Positions 38,687 through 47,781 of a DNA stretch of 64,000 nucleotides are shown one piece after another; the stretch's first letter is position 1, and every line of letters begins with the position of its first letter. This stretch comes from an uncultured Cohaesibacter sp. (GTDB lineage Bacteria > Pseudomonadota > Alphaproteobacteria > Rhizobiales > Cohaesibacteraceae). Made by a program: the position numbers and the translations under genes. The stretch spans positions 496,001-560,000 of the forward strand of contig NZ_OY821667.1 of assembly GCF_963682185.1 (NCBI RefSeq), given 5' to 3'. The notes beneath the pieces are model-generated. The model was not told the DNA's origin. It saw only the letters and a list, made by a program, of their open reading frames with translations, and did not search any database.

Positions 38687-39538
38687 ATGGCCCAGATAGA
38701 TGACTTGCCGCCCCTCAGAGACGTAATCGAACGGCATGACTTGCGCGCCAAGAAAAGTCTGGGCCAGAATTTCCTGCTTGATCTCAACCTCACCTGCCGC
38801 ATTGCACGATCGGCAGGAGATCTGTCCAACCACACGATCATCGAGGTTGGCCCCGGCCCCGGAGGCCTGACACGCGCCTTGCTGCATGAAGGCGCAAAAC
38901 GGGTCATCGCCATCGAAATGGACCCCCGTGCTCTGGGTGCGCTTGAGGAAATAGGGGCGCATTATCCCGGCCAATTGGAGATCATCGAGGGAGACGCGCT
39001 CAAGGTTGACATGGCCAGTCTTGTCCCTGAAGGCCCGGCACGCATCGTTGCCAATCTGCCTTACAATGTGGGCACCCAGCTGCTTCTCAACTGGCTGGAA
39101 GCCGACCCGTGGCCACCATTTTACGAGTCGCTCACCCTCATGTTCCAGAAGGAAGTGGCCGAACGCATCATCGCCACAGAGGAAGACAAGGCCTATGGGC
39201 GCCTCGGCGTCATTGCCGGCTGGCGTACACATGCCGACAAGCTTTTTGATGTGGCCAAGGAATGCTTCAGCCCACCGCCGAAAGTCACGTCCTCCATTGT
39301 GCATCTCGTTCCCAAAGCCGATCCCCTGCCCTGCAGATTGCGCACATTGGAACAAGTCACCGCCGCCGCCTTCGGGCAACGTCGCAAGATGCTGCGCCAG
39401 AGCCTCAAGAGCCTTGGCGTCGATCATCTTCGCCTGATCGAAGAGGCCGATCTTGAACCGACCCAACGCGCAGAAACCGTGTCCGTAGAAGGCTTTGTAG
39501 CCATGGCCAACGGCCTAGACGCGATGCGGGGAATCTAA
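38687..39538 (+). CDS. rsmA: 16S rRNA (adenine-1518/1519-N6)-dimethyltransferase
   Basis: KsgA dimethylates two adjacent adenines in helix 45 of 16S rRNA late in small-subunit assembly. The 283 residues contain [11 protein letters not shown] near the start, the SAM-binding [19 protein letters not shown], and the catalytic NLPYN motif near 125. It is 48 bases behind pdxA and probably cotranscribed. A strong terminator follows. Confidence 0.97.
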   Translation: MAQIDDLPPLRDVIERHDLRAKKSLGQNFLLDLNLTCRIARSAGDLSNHTIIEVGPGPGGLTRALLHEGAKRVIAIEMDPRALGALEEIGAHYPGQLEIIEGDALKVDMASLVPEGPARIVANLPYNVGTQLLLNWLEADPWPPFYESLTLMFQKEVAERIIATEEDKAYGRLGVIAGWRTHADKLFDVAKECFSPPPKVTSSIVHLVPKADPLPCRLRTLEQVTAAAFGQRRKMLRQSLKSLGVDHLRLIEEADLEPTQRAETVSVEGFVAMANGLDAMRGI

Positions 39539-39570
39539 GTCTCACAGGCTTACAAAACAGATGAAAATAA

Positions 39571-39603
39571 AAAGGCCTGCACCACACGCGGTGTCGGGCC
39601 TTT
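39571..39603. terminator. Bidirectional intrinsic terminator
   Basis: A 13-bp stem (AAAGGCCTG-CACC with GGTG-T-CGGGCCTTT, one bulge) between the convergent rsmA and gmk genes, with A/T tracts on both sides. Confidence 0.8.
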
Positions 39604-39636
39604 CTGCTCTTAACTCTAATCGAACTTCGCGAGCGC

Positions 39637-40272
39637 TCAGCTGTTCAGCATGCCTTCGACAAAGCCGCGCGCGCCGATCACCCGCTCGCGCTTGTGGCGT
39701 TCTGCTTCAACAATCGAACGGACAGCGGCAAAAGCCTTCTCCAGATCATCATTGACGATGACATAGTCATATTCATCCCAATGGCCGATCTCTACGCGGG
39801 CATTTTGCAACCGAGCCTCGATGACATCCTGCTTGTCTTCAGCGCGGCGCACTAGGCGTTGCTTCAACTCGTCCATGGATGGTGGCAAAATGAAAACCGA
39901 GACGACATCCTTGCGAGCGGCCTTTTTCAGCTGCAACGTGCCCTGCCAGTCGATGTCAAACAGCACATCACGGCCCTTGGAAAGCGCTTCTTCCACCGGA
40001 TCGCGCGGCGTGCCATAGAAATTGGAATGCACTTCGGCCCATTCGAGAAGATCCCCGCGTTCACGCATGGCATGGAACTGGCGCTCTGGCACAAAATGGT
40101 AATGGACGCCGTCAATTTCGCTGCCGCGCTTGGCCCTTGTTGTCGCCGAAACAGAAAGCTGCAGATTGCGATCACTATCCAGCAAATGGCGGCTGATGGT
40201 CGATTTGCCCGCGCCTGATGGAGACGAGAGTACGAGCATCAAACCGCGTCTGATCATGGAATTTTCCGTCAT
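39637..40272 (-). CDS. gmk: Guanylate kinase
   Basis: Phosphorylates GMP to GDP with ATP. With the chosen start it has 211 residues, the usual size. The P-loop SSPSGAGKST lies at 16-25, followed by the GMP-binding SVSATTRAKRGSE and GVHYHFV. Several in-frame ATGs exist: 40287 overlaps the end of yicC and lacks a ribosome site; 40272 has GAG at 8 bases; 40257 has GGA at 8 bases. The gene follows yicC with almost no gap, so the two are cotranscribed, as in many bacteria. Confidence 0.95.
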   Translation of the reverse strand: MTENSMIRRGLMLVLSSPSGAGKSTISRHLLDSDRNLQLSVSATTRAKRGSEIDGVHYHFVPERQFHAMRERGDLLEWAEVHSNFYGTPRDPVEEALSKGRDVLFDIDWQGTLQLKKAARKDVVSVFILPPSMDELKQRLVRRAEDKQDVIEARLQNARVEIGHWDEYDYVIVNDDLEKAFAAVRSIVEAERHKRERVIGARGFVEGMLNS

Positions 40273-40276
40273 ATTT

Positions 40277-41164
40277 TTACTCGACATTCTGAATTTGTTC
40301 ACGCAGCTGTTCAATCGTGGCCTTGAGGTCAAGGCCGATCGCGGTCAGACTGGTGTCATTGGATTTGGAACAGAGGGTATTGGCTTCGCGGTTGAATTCC
40401 TGGGCCAGAAAATCCAGCTTGCGACCAACGGGGCGATCTTCTGCGACCAATACCCGCACCGCAGCACAATGTGCATAAAGCCGGTCTAATTCTTCGCGCA
40501 CATCCGCCTTGCCCGCCAGAAGAACGGCCTCCTGATAGAGCCGGTCCTCATCAAGAGAGGAATCGGCTTCAAGAATGCGCTCTATTTGCTGACGCAGCTT
40601 GGCCCGAATGGCATCGGCACTGCGCGCCGGGCACTCTTCCGCCTGTTTTGTCAGCGTTTCGAGCTCTTCGACGCGCTGCATGACGACTTTCTCAAGTGCG
40701 TCGCCTTCGCTCTTGCGCATGCTTTGGAGATCGGTCATCGCGTCCTTGAAATTGGTCAGCATCGCCTTGATCAGCTGGGCCAGCACATCTTCGCTTTCGC
40801 TTTCCTCCACCTGCTCCATCACGCCCTTGATAGAGAGGATCCCATCCAGACTGGGCTTCTTGGCATCAACACGATCCTTGATCAGGGCAAGAGCGTCCAG
40901 CACAGAGTCAAGAACCTGCTGATTGACCTGAAGCGACTGGCTTGGGGCTTCGTGCTGAACCGTCAGGGATACATAGCAGGACCCACGCGCAAGGCGCTCA
41001 CTCATGATGGCGCGAACAGGGCGATCCAGCTCGTCAAACCCTGGCGGCAAACGCAGGCGTAAATCCAGCCCCTTGCCATTGACGGTCTTAATCTCCCAAG
41101 TCCAGTTATATCTCCCGAAGCTTCCACCCAAGCGGGTGAAACCTGTCATGCTAACAAGCGTCAT
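40277..41164 (-). CDS. yicC: YicC family endoribonuclease
   Basis: A 295-residue protein of the YicC/YloC family, recently described endoribonucleases linked to small-RNA turnover. MTLVSMTGFTR opens the chain as in nearly all members, and the C-terminal signature GRKLDFLAQEFNREANTLCSK (a stretch near 255-275) is present, with the conserved DFL-QE-NRE residues. The middle region is helical and acidic. AGGATC precedes the ATG. It is directly upstream of gmk, a conserved pairing. Confidence 0.95.
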   Translation of the reverse strand: MTLVSMTGFTRLGGSFGRYNWTWEIKTVNGKGLDLRLRLPPGFDELDRPVRAIMSERLARGSCYVSLTVQHEAPSQSLQVNQQVLDSVLDALALIKDRVDAKKPSLDGILSIKGVMEQVEESESEDVLAQLIKAMLTNFKDAMTDLQSMRKSEGDALEKVVMQRVEELETLTKQAEECPARSADAIRAKLRQQIERILEADSSLDEDRLYQEAVLLAGKADVREELDRLYAHCAAVRVLVAEDRPVGRKLDFLAQEFNREANTLCSKSNDTSLTAIGLDLKATIEQLREQIQNVE

Positions 41165-41326
41165 GATCCTGTGTCCCTAAATTCCTGAGCAAGCAGTGAT
41201 GCATGCCATCCTGTCCTGCGCGCATACAATCAGAAACAGCTGGCGACCTGTCAAGTCTAGCATCTTGCCTGACACAATTTAAAAGGCGACAATGACCGAC
41301 AAGCTCACTTTACCAAGCAAAAATCA

Positions 41327-41821
41327 ATGTCTGATAGAAGCAACAAAGCCGCACAATCCAAAAGCAAACGTCTGGCCAGCCCCAAGCCTCATGAAGACGC
41401 CATTGCCACGCTACTGGATGCAACCCGCTCCGGGGCGACCAAGACGTGCCTGTCGGCAGTCTTCGCTCTCATCTATATCGACAAGGCCCGATTGCAGATA
41501 ACAGCAGAGCCTGAGCTTTCCGAATCGATGGCTGGAATTGTTTCTCGCACGCAGCAAGGCGTTGATTTGGGGTGGGATTTCGAAACCGCCTATATCCTGC
41601 AACACACCAAAGGGAGCACCAGAGTTGCCCTTCGCAGCTCTCACGCAGACATGATCGCCATCCGCTACAAGATTGACATCGAAGAAACGGCGCCACACTC
41701 TGGAGAGCCCCTGCACCAGATTGCGTCCATCCCCCTGTCCATCGAAAAGCCTGAGCATATTTCAGCGGCCATAGCGCTGGCAGAAAGAGAATTCAGCAAA
41801 GACAGCAACGAGCTTCACTAG
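41327..41821 (+). CDS. Hypothetical protein, function unknown
   Basis: An open frame of 164 residues with codon use like its neighbours, which supports it being a real gene, and a terminator-like hairpin follows. I do not recognise the family. It has no signal peptide or membrane helix. The first 25 residues are basic and serine-rich; the rest is a mixed alpha/beta sequence (ALIYIDKARLQI, MIAIRYKIDI). The ribosome site before the ATG at 41327 is weak. A better site (AAAGGCGACA) stands before an out-of-frame ATG at 41292, so the start is uncertain. Confidence 0.6.
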   Translation: MSDRSNKAAQSKSKRLASPKPHEDAIATLLDATRSGATKTCLSAVFALIYIDKARLQITAEPELSESMAGIVSRTQQGVDLGWDFETAYILQHTKGSTRVALRSSHADMIAIRYKIDIEETAPHSGEPLHQIASIPLSIEKPEHISAAIALAEREFSKDSNELH

Positions 41822-41855
41822 GAGAAGATCCCAGCGCCCCGTGCCCAGAATCAAA

Positions 41856-41888
41856 ATGGCGGCCAAGAGCCAAACTCTCGACCGCCAT
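41856..41888 (+). terminator. Probable terminator of the 41327-41821 gene
   Basis: A 7-bp stem (ATGGCGG/CCGCCAT) with an inner AGAG/CTCT helix and a short internal loop; T6 follows three bases later. It lies between two convergent genes. Confidence 0.65.
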
Positions 41889-41910
41889 CAATTTTTTCCA
41901 GAAAAAAGCC

Positions 41911-43380
41911 CTATTCGGCAGGCTGCTCTTCGTCGCCGCCTTCACTAGCCTCTGCATCCTTCTGCTTGGCTGCTTCAATCCTCTGCTTTTCGATGTCGCG
42001 CCAGCGCTGCACATTCTCGTTATGCTGCTTGAGCGTTTCCGAGAAGACATGACCACCGGTCCCATCAGCCACAAAGAACAGCTCCTTGGTGCGGCTCGGA
42101 TTGGCAACAGCTTCCAAAGACGCACGGCCCGGATTGGCAATTGGACCCGGCGTTAATCCCGGAATTTGGTAGGTGTTGTAATCAGTCTTCTTATTGAGAT
42201 CAGAGCGGAAGATCGGACGATCTTTCGGCTTTCCTTTACCACCGAAGATGCCATAAATGACAGTCGGATCAGACTGCAGCTTAATGCCCTGATTGAGCCG
42301 GTTGATGAACACGCCAGCAACGCGGGTGCGCTCGGACGCTTTGCCGGTTTCCTTTTCCACGATGGATGCCAGCGTGACCAGTTCTTCAGGGGTTTTCAAA
42401 GGCAAATCGGCCGCCCGACGGTCCCAGATTTCCGCTACAGCACGATCATGGGCATCGGCCATACGCTTGACCATTTCCTTGCGTGTTGTGCCACGCGCGA
42501 ATTTATAGGTCTCTGGCAGCAGCGTCCCTTCCGCCGGTATCTCATCCAGCGGCCCCATCAGAACATCATTATCCATAAGCACCTGATGGATCTGATAGGA
42601 GGTATACCCCTCCGGCACCGTGACCGAATGCAGAATGGATTTGCCAGAGGTCAGGATCTGCATCACCTGCATCATTGAAACACCCGGACTGAACAGATAT
42701 TCACCAGCTTTCAACTTGGTATCCTGACGATAGATCTGGACGCCGTAGTTGAAGATTGTCTGGTCGCTAATCACATTCTGGCGCTCCAGAATTTCTGCAA
42801 TCGTGGCAAGACCGGTGCCGCCGCTGACAAGAATTGTCTTTTCCTGCCTGAGGGGGCCCTCTTCAATGAAGGTCTGCTTGCCATAATAGAGAACACCGCC
42901 AATCCCGATCACCGCAAGAAGCACGACCGTGATCACGAAATTCATGAAGACAACAATCGGATGGCGCACCGCTTTCGACCGTGTTGGCGGCGGCGGCGGC
43001 GTTTCGGGCTCTATGGCCTGACGAGCACTCTTTGGGGTTTTGACTTCGCCGGTATCGGACACCATGGTAGAGGTCGGTTCAACCTTAGCTTCCGCTGCCT
43101 TGTCATTGGCAGACGTATCATCCCTAGAAGCAACCGTCTCTTCCTCTTTGGCAGACTTGGTTGAAGACGCCTCATCTTCAGAAGCAGTCTCGGCTTCCTT
43201 GTCCGAGCTGTCCTTCTTGGATGCTTCATCGTCTGATGACGCTGCGTTATCTTTATCCGTCTCATCTGAAGGCTTAGTTTCGGAGGACTTTTCAGCTGTC
43301 TTTCCAGTGTCTTGTGTCACCTCAGACTCGCTCTTCTGCTCTTCCTGCAGTTTGTCCTTGTCGTCTTTACCGTCTACCAT
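41911..43380 (-). CDS. mltG: Endolytic murein transglycosylase MltG with long acidic N-terminal extension
   Basis: Cuts nascent peptidoglycan glycan strands at the inner membrane. The C-terminal YceG domain (about 175-470) has the catalytic Glu in ASIVEKETG near 341 and the LPETYKF and SDPTVIYG signatures. One transmembrane helix lies at 141-165. The 140 residues before it are cytosolic and unusual: rich in Asp, Glu, Ser, Thr and Lys, then a PPPPP run. The C-terminus is also acidic (DEEQPAE). E. coli MltG has only a few residues before its helix. GAGGCGGAC precedes the ATG. Confidence 0.93.
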   Translation of the reverse strand: MVDGKDDKDKLQEEQKSESEVTQDTGKTAEKSSETKPSDETDKDNAASSDDEASKKDSSDKEAETASEDEASSTKSAKEEETVASRDDTSANDKAAEAKVEPTSTMVSDTGEVKTPKSARQAIEPETPPPPPTRSKAVRHPIVVFMNFVITVVLLAVIGIGGVLYYGKQTFIEEGPLRQEKTILVSGGTGLATIAEILERQNVISDQTIFNYGVQIYRQDTKLKAGEYLFSPGVSMMQVMQILTSGKSILHSVTVPEGYTSYQIHQVLMDNDVLMGPLDEIPAEGTLLPETYKFARGTTRKEMVKRMADAHDRAVAEIWDRRAADLPLKTPEELVTLASIVEKETGKASERTRVAGVFINRLNQGIKLQSDPTVIYGIFGGKGKPKDRPIFRSDLNKKTDYNTYQIPGLTPGPIANPGRASLEAVANPSRTKELFFVADGTGGHVFSETLKQHNENVQRWRDIEKQRIEAAKQKDAEASEGGDEEQPAE

Positions 43381-43684
43381 GTCCGCCTCAAGTCAAGATG
43401 GGTCATCAATTGCGAAAGCCCGGCATCTGGGCCGCTGCATTTCGTGGCTCAAAGCCTCGTCAACATTTCTAATTTCCGAAAAACTCCGGATAAGCGTCTT
43501 ACGCATTTCAACGCCCAAGATTCATCAAAAGACAAATCAATTGAACAGACGCTTTACGTAGTCTTCATGGCGAAAAAGAGACGGCTCAGGAGCCGCCTCA
43601 TTCTCTTATATCTATTTGATCCGCCGCACAATACGCCTGTCTGAACAAGACTGGCAGCGCCCCAATCTTTTGCGTTGGAACCAA
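43381..43684. other. Region between mltG and fabF
   Basis: This 304-base stretch holds the fabF terminator (listed separately) and must contain the mltG promoter. I see no gene or further motif in it. Confidence 0.5.
43578..43599 (-). terminator. Intrinsic terminator of fabF
   Basis: On the minus strand a 9-bp stem (GAGGCGGCT with AGCCGTCTC, one G-U pair) and a CCTG loop are followed by five T residues. Confidence 0.88.
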
Positions 43685-44947
43685 TCAGTCGACGGCGCGC
43701 AAGATCAGGGATGCGTTGGTACCGCCAAAGCCGAAGGAGTTGGACAAGGCAACCTTGATATCCATTTTCTTCGGTGTTTTGGGAACCAGATCGATCTTGG
43801 TATCAACAGATGGATTCTCAAGGTTCAATGTCGGAGGCGCCACCTGATCGCGAATGGCCAGTGTCGAGAAGATCGCTTCAACAGCGCCAGCGGCGCCCAG
43901 AAGATGCCCTACAGCCGATTTCGTGGAAGACATGGTCAACCCTTCAGCGGCATCACCAACCAGACGCTCAATGGCTCTGAGCTCAATCTCGTCACCCAGC
44001 GGTGTTGAGGTGCCATGCGCGTTGACATAATCGATATCGGCAGGCGTGATGTCTGCGCGCTTCATCGCAGCGGACATGCAACGGAATGCCCCGTCACCGT
44101 CTTCAGATGGCGCCGTAATGTGATAGGCGTCGCCAGACATACCATAGCCAATGACTTCGGCGTAAATCTTTGCCCCGCGAGCCTTGGCATGCTCATATTC
44201 TTCCAGCACAACAACGCCAGCGCCTTCCCCCATGACAAAGCCATCACGATCCTTATCATAAGGACGGGAGGCCTTTTCAGGCTCATCGTTGAAGTTGGTT
44301 GAGAGCGCGCGACAAGCAGCAAAACCGGCAAGGGCCAGGCGCCCAATCGGAGATTCGGTACCACCGGCAACCATCACGTCGGCATCCCCCAGAGCAACCA
44401 GACGGGCCGCATCGCCAATCGCGTGTGCGCCTGTAGAGCAGGCCGTAACAACAGCGTGATTGGGGCCCTTGAGGCCGTGACGAATGGAAACATAGCCGGA
44501 AGCCAGGTTGATAAGACGGCCGGGAATAAAGAACGGGCTGATACGACGAGGCCCTTTCGCCTGCAAATCATAAGCCGCTTTTTCGATACCCAGAAGGCCA
44601 CCAATGCCAGACCCGATCATCACACCGCTGGAGATCTGGTCTTCATAGCTTTCCGGCTTCCAGTTTGCATCTGCCAGCGCTTCATCAGCGGCCGCAATTG
44701 CATAAACGATAAAGGGATCAACCTTGCGCTGCTCTTTGACCGGCAGCACATCATCGGGATTGAAGGTGCCATTCGTGCCATCACCAAACGGCAACTGACA
44801 AGCAACGCGACAGGCCAGATCTTCCGTTTCGAATCCGGTCGGGTTCTTGGCTCCACTCTTGCCAGCCAGAATATTCGACCAGGTCGTCTCAACTCCATTG
44901 CCAAGCGGGCTGACCATACCCATACCGGTTACGACAACTCGTCTCAT
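43685..44947 (-). CDS. fabF: 3-oxoacyl-[acyl-carrier-protein] synthase II
   Basis: Condenses malonyl-ACP with acyl-ACP in fatty-acid elongation and governs unsaturated chain elongation at low temperature. The 420 residues carry the Cys-His-His triad: ACSTGAHA near 168, NAHGTSTPLGD near 309 and VGHLLGAAG near 346. MRRVVVTGMGMVSPLG is the usual N-terminus, so I set the start at 44947, with GGAG at 7 bases, and not at the longer open frame 33 codons upstream. acpP lies upstream on the same strand. Confidence 0.97.
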   Translation of the reverse strand: MRRVVVTGMGMVSPLGNGVETTWSNILAGKSGAKNPTGFETEDLACRVACQLPFGDGTNGTFNPDDVLPVKEQRKVDPFIVYAIAAADEALADANWKPESYEDQISSGVMIGSGIGGLLGIEKAAYDLQAKGPRRISPFFIPGRLINLASGYVSIRHGLKGPNHAVVTACSTGAHAIGDAARLVALGDADVMVAGGTESPIGRLALAGFAACRALSTNFNDEPEKASRPYDKDRDGFVMGEGAGVVVLEEYEHAKARGAKIYAEVIGYGMSGDAYHITAPSEDGDGAFRCMSAAMKRADITPADIDYVNAHGTSTPLGDEIELRAIERLVGDAAEGLTMSSTKSAVGHLLGAAGAVEAIFSTLAIRDQVAPPTLNLENPSVDTKIDLVPKTPKKMDIKVALSNSFGFGGTNASLILRAVD

Positions 44948-45128
44948 CCTCAGTCTCCAAATAGTCTTGTTTGTAACCTCGCCTCTACCGGTCTTACCCG
45001 GGGGCAAGTGCGTATTCATATTTATTACCCGTAAAAGCTGTTTCACGTAAGCTTTTTTCAGGAGTTATTCATTTCAGACTTATGACGCCAGTTCAAGCAA
45101 GAACAAGCACTAAGCGGCTGAAACAAAA

Positions 45129-45159
45129 AAACCGGAAGGAGCTGAGCCCCTTCCGGTTT
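45129..45159 (-). terminator. Intrinsic terminator of acpP
   Basis: An 11-bp perfect stem (AAACCGGAAGG and complement) with a 9-base loop; seven T residues follow on the minus strand. It would uncouple fabF partly from the abundant acpP transcript. Confidence 0.9.
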
Positions 45160-45205
45160 TGTTTTCACCATTTAGACCGCATTGCTGAGGTCCGCCGCTA
45201 ACAGA

Positions 45206-45442
45206 TTAGTTAGCAGCTTTGGTCAGGAAGGAGACAGCGTCGCCGACCGTCTGAATGGTTTCAGCAGCGTCATCAGGGATCTCGGTGCCGAATTCTTCCT
45301 CGAAAGCCATAACCAGCTCAACGGTGTCAAGGCTGTCTGCGCCCAGATCATCGATGAAGCTTGCAGATTCGGTTACTTTTTCAGCGTCAACGCCGAGATG
45401 TTCGATCACGATTTTTTTTACGCGTTCAGCGATATCGCTCAT
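45206..45442 (-). CDS. acpP: Acyl carrier protein
   Basis: Carries growing acyl chains on a 4'-phosphopantetheine arm. The 78-residue acidic protein has the modified serine S37 in [18 protein letters not shown] precedes the ATG at 7 bases, as expected for a highly expressed gene. It stands between fabG (upstream) and fabF, with its own upstream region and terminator. Confidence 0.99.
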   Translation of the reverse strand: MSDIAERVKKIVIEHLGVDAEKVTESASFIDDLGADSLDTVELVMAFEEEFGTEIPDDAAETIQTVGDAVSFLTKAAN

Positions 45443-45776
45443 TTTCTTTCCTCAAAATTAGCGTTCGATCAAGTTTGGAAAAACAGCTTGTTTTGGCCAA
45501 TTGCCGAACAAATCTCTTTCCCGATTTTGCACACTGCCAATTGGCCCACCAGACTCCAAAGAATCCTAAAAAGTGAACCTGGCTGTTAAACCGCTTCCAA
45601 ATCAGCCAATCTCAGATGGCTTTCACCGGAATTCGCGCGGTTCGTAACACACTTTCTTGCGCTTGAGAAGATCAGGAATGAGCCAGAAAAGCAAATGTTT
45701 CCTTCTTCCCGCTCTTATCCAAGCAATTAAAGGTGCATTTGAAGATTTTCAACCCTCAAATGCAGATTTGATCTTG
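45443..45776. other. fabG-acpP intergenic region with a 9-bp inverted repeat
   Basis: This 334-base stretch holds the acpP promoter, which I could not pin down. It contains GGCCAATTG at 45495-45503 and its complement CAATTGGCC at 45538-45546; each arm contains the self-complementary core CCAATTGG or most of it. They lie 53-104 bases upstream of the acpP start. No gene is apparent. Confidence 0.45.
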
Positions 45777-46517
45777 TTAGATCATCGCCATGCCACCGTT
45801 GACATGCAGAGTCTGTCCGGTGACATAGGCAGCTTCGTCGCTTGCCAGATAAACCGCAGCACTGGCCACCTCTTCGGGCAACCCCATGCGCGCTGCAGGA
45901 ATCGCGGAGTTGATGGCTTCCTGCTGTTTTTCGTTCAGCTTGTCCGTCATCGCCGTCTTGATAAAGCCCGGCGCGATGCAGTTTGCGGTGATACCGCGGT
46001 TGGCCACTTCCTGTGCCAGAGACTTGGTCATGCCAATCATGCCAGCCTTGGCTGCAGCATAATTACCCTGCCCCGGGTTACCGGTGACACCAACCACGGA
46101 ACTGATGGAAATAATGCGACCATGCCGGCGCTTCATCATGCCGCGCAAGACAGCACGGGAAAGACGCATCGCCGAAGTCAGATTGACCGTAAGCACCTGC
46201 TCCCAGTCTTCATCCTTCATGCGCATGAAAAGACCATCGCGCGTGATGCCCGCGTTGTTCACCAGAATATCAAGCTGCCCCATGGCGGTTTCCGCATCGC
46301 CAGCCAGGGACGCAATGGATTCGGCCTCCGACAAGTTTGCAGGCGTTACAAATACACGGTCACCGCCGAGCTTTTCTGCAAGGGCCTCGAGCGCTTCGAC
46401 TCGCGTGCCAGAAATGGCGACCTTGGCACCCTGTGCATGCAACGCCATCGCGATGGATTCGCCGATACCGCCGCTTGCGCCGGTTACCAGAGCGCACTTT
46501 CCGCTCAAATCAAACAT
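45777..46517 (-). CDS. fabG: 3-oxoacyl-[acyl-carrier-protein] reductase
   Basis: NADPH-dependent reduction of 3-ketoacyl-ACP, the second step of each elongation round. A short-chain dehydrogenase of 246 residues: cofactor loop TGASGGIG at 12-19, NNAG near 88, and the Ser-Tyr-Lys set in SISSVVG and GNYAAAKAG (Tyr near 152). VNGGMAMI is the typical FabG end. The ATG at 46517 follows GGAGG at 8 bases; the longer open frame has no ribosome site. fabD lies 165 bases upstream. Confidence 0.97.
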   Translation of the reverse strand: MFDLSGKCALVTGASGGIGESIAMALHAQGAKVAISGTRVEALEALAEKLGGDRVFVTPANLSEAESIASLAGDAETAMGQLDILVNNAGITRDGLFMRMKDEDWEQVLTVNLTSAMRLSRAVLRGMMKRRHGRIISISSVVGVTGNPGQGNYAAAKAGMIGMTKSLAQEVANRGITANCIAPGFIKTAMTDKLNEKQQEAINSAIPAARMGLPEEVASAAVYLASDEAAYVTGQTLHVNGGMAMI

Positions 46518-46589
46518 ATCATCTACCTCCAACAGCCAATCACTTTCCAATTAGAAAGTGACCAGCTTATTGTTTCAGTCAACGCAAGC

Positions 46590-46672
46590 CAAAGACGCCA
46601 TTCAAAGCAACGGTCGTCCTCTTCGCCTGAGCCATTGTCAAGACTTGGATATACGAACCGATGGCGTCTTTG
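46590..46672. repeat. Long-range 12-bp inverted repeat between fabD and fabG
   Basis: CAAAGACGCCAT at 46590-46601 and its exact complement at 46661-46672 enclose a 59-base loop. In the fabD-fabG transcript this would form a large hairpin between the two genes. There is no T-run, so it is not an ordinary terminator. Confidence 0.55.
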
Positions 46673-46682
46673 CAAATGCTTA

Positions 46683-47624
46683 TCAGGCCAATTTTGCCAT
46701 GGCAGGGTCAATATCGCCCGGTTCACCAACATTTACCGTGCTGATTCCCTTGACAATACGCTTGGCCAGACCAGACAAGACCTTGCCCGTACCGATTTCA
46801 TAGAGGCAATCAACACCATTGTGGGAAAGCCAGGAAACGGATTCGGACCAACGCACCATGCCGGTCACCTGCTCGACAAGATGCTTGCGGATGGCTTCCG
46901 GATCATCAATCGCATTGGCCAGAACGTTGGCAACGAGCGGAACGGCTGGCTTGTGAATGGTGACCTTGGAAAGGGCATCAGCCATGGCATCAGCGGCAGG
47001 CGCCATCAGAGCGCAATGGAAAGGTGCGCTCACCGGCAGCAGCAGCGCGCGCTTTGCGCCTTTCTCTTTAGCCAGAGCAGCAGCCCGCTCAATGGCACTT
47101 TTAGCACCGGAAATAACGACCTGACCGGTCGCATTGTCGTTGGCCACCTGACAGACTTCGCCTTCGGCTGCATCTTTGGTTACCGCTTTCACATCATCCA
47201 TGGAAAGCCCGAGGATGGCCGCCATGGCGCCTTCACCCACAGGAACAGCCTTTTGCATGGCATCGCCACGAATGCGCAGAAGACGCGCCGTATCCCCAAG
47301 GCTCAGCGCCCCGGATGCCGCCAGTGCGGAATATTCACCCAGAGAGTGACCTGCGACATAGGAAACCTTGTCTGCCAGATCGAGCCCCTTTTCCTTCATC
47401 ACGCGCAAAGCCGCAATGGACGCAGCCATAAGAGCAGGCTGCGCATTGCGCGTAAGGGTCAGCACATCAGCCGGACCGTTCCACATGATATCGGAGAGCT
47501 TTTCACCCAGCGCATCATTCACTTCTTCATAGACTGCGCGCGCAACGGAAAATTCGTCGGCCAGCGCCTTGCCCATTCCAACTGCCTGACTGCCTTGTCC
47601 GGGAAAAGTAAAAGCAACACTCAT
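46683..47624 (-). CDS. fabD: Malonyl-CoA-acyl carrier protein transacylase
   Basis: Moves malonyl from CoA to ACP. The 313 residues show the FPGQGSQ start, the nucleophile in GHSLGEY (Ser near 93) and the catalytic His in SAPFHC near 201. Length and motifs match E. coli FabD (309). AAGGTTG precedes the ATG. It heads the fabD-fabG-acpP-fabF cluster and is divergent from rpsF. Confidence 0.97.
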   Translation of the reverse strand: MSVAFTFPGQGSQAVGMGKALADEFSVARAVYEEVNDALGEKLSDIMWNGPADVLTLTRNAQPALMAASIAALRVMKEKGLDLADKVSYVAGHSLGEYSALAASGALSLGDTARLLRIRGDAMQKAVPVGEGAMAAILGLSMDDVKAVTKDAAEGEVCQVANDNATGQVVISGAKSAIERAAALAKEKGAKRALLLPVSAPFHCALMAPAADAMADALSKVTIHKPAVPLVANVLANAIDDPEAIRKHLVEQVTGMVRWSESVSWLSHNGVDCLYEIGTGKVLSGLAKRIVKGISTVNVGEPGDIDPAMAKLA

Positions 47625-47781
47625 GACGTTTCAACCTTATTTGATTTAATCGGACGCAACTTCTCGCATGCGTCTCTTGTTCCTTGCGCAAACTGCGCGG
47701 TCTAACGACAAGCCGCCTGAGGACCGGGCAAAACGCTCAATCGGGCCATTTTTGACAGCTTTATGAAGTTCATCGTTCGCT

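Noticed and set aside
41292-41501. A 69-codon open frame with a good ribosome site before the 41327 gene
   Set aside because: It runs mostly inside the longer gene in another frame and ends in Arg- and Ser-rich non-specific sequence; kept only as a note on the uncertain start.
45657-47705. A 682-codon open frame on the plus strand across fabG, the gap and fabD
   Set aside because: It is antisense to two certain genes, has no recognisable domain and is rich in His, Arg and Gln, the usual mark of a reverse-strand shadow of codon-biased genes.
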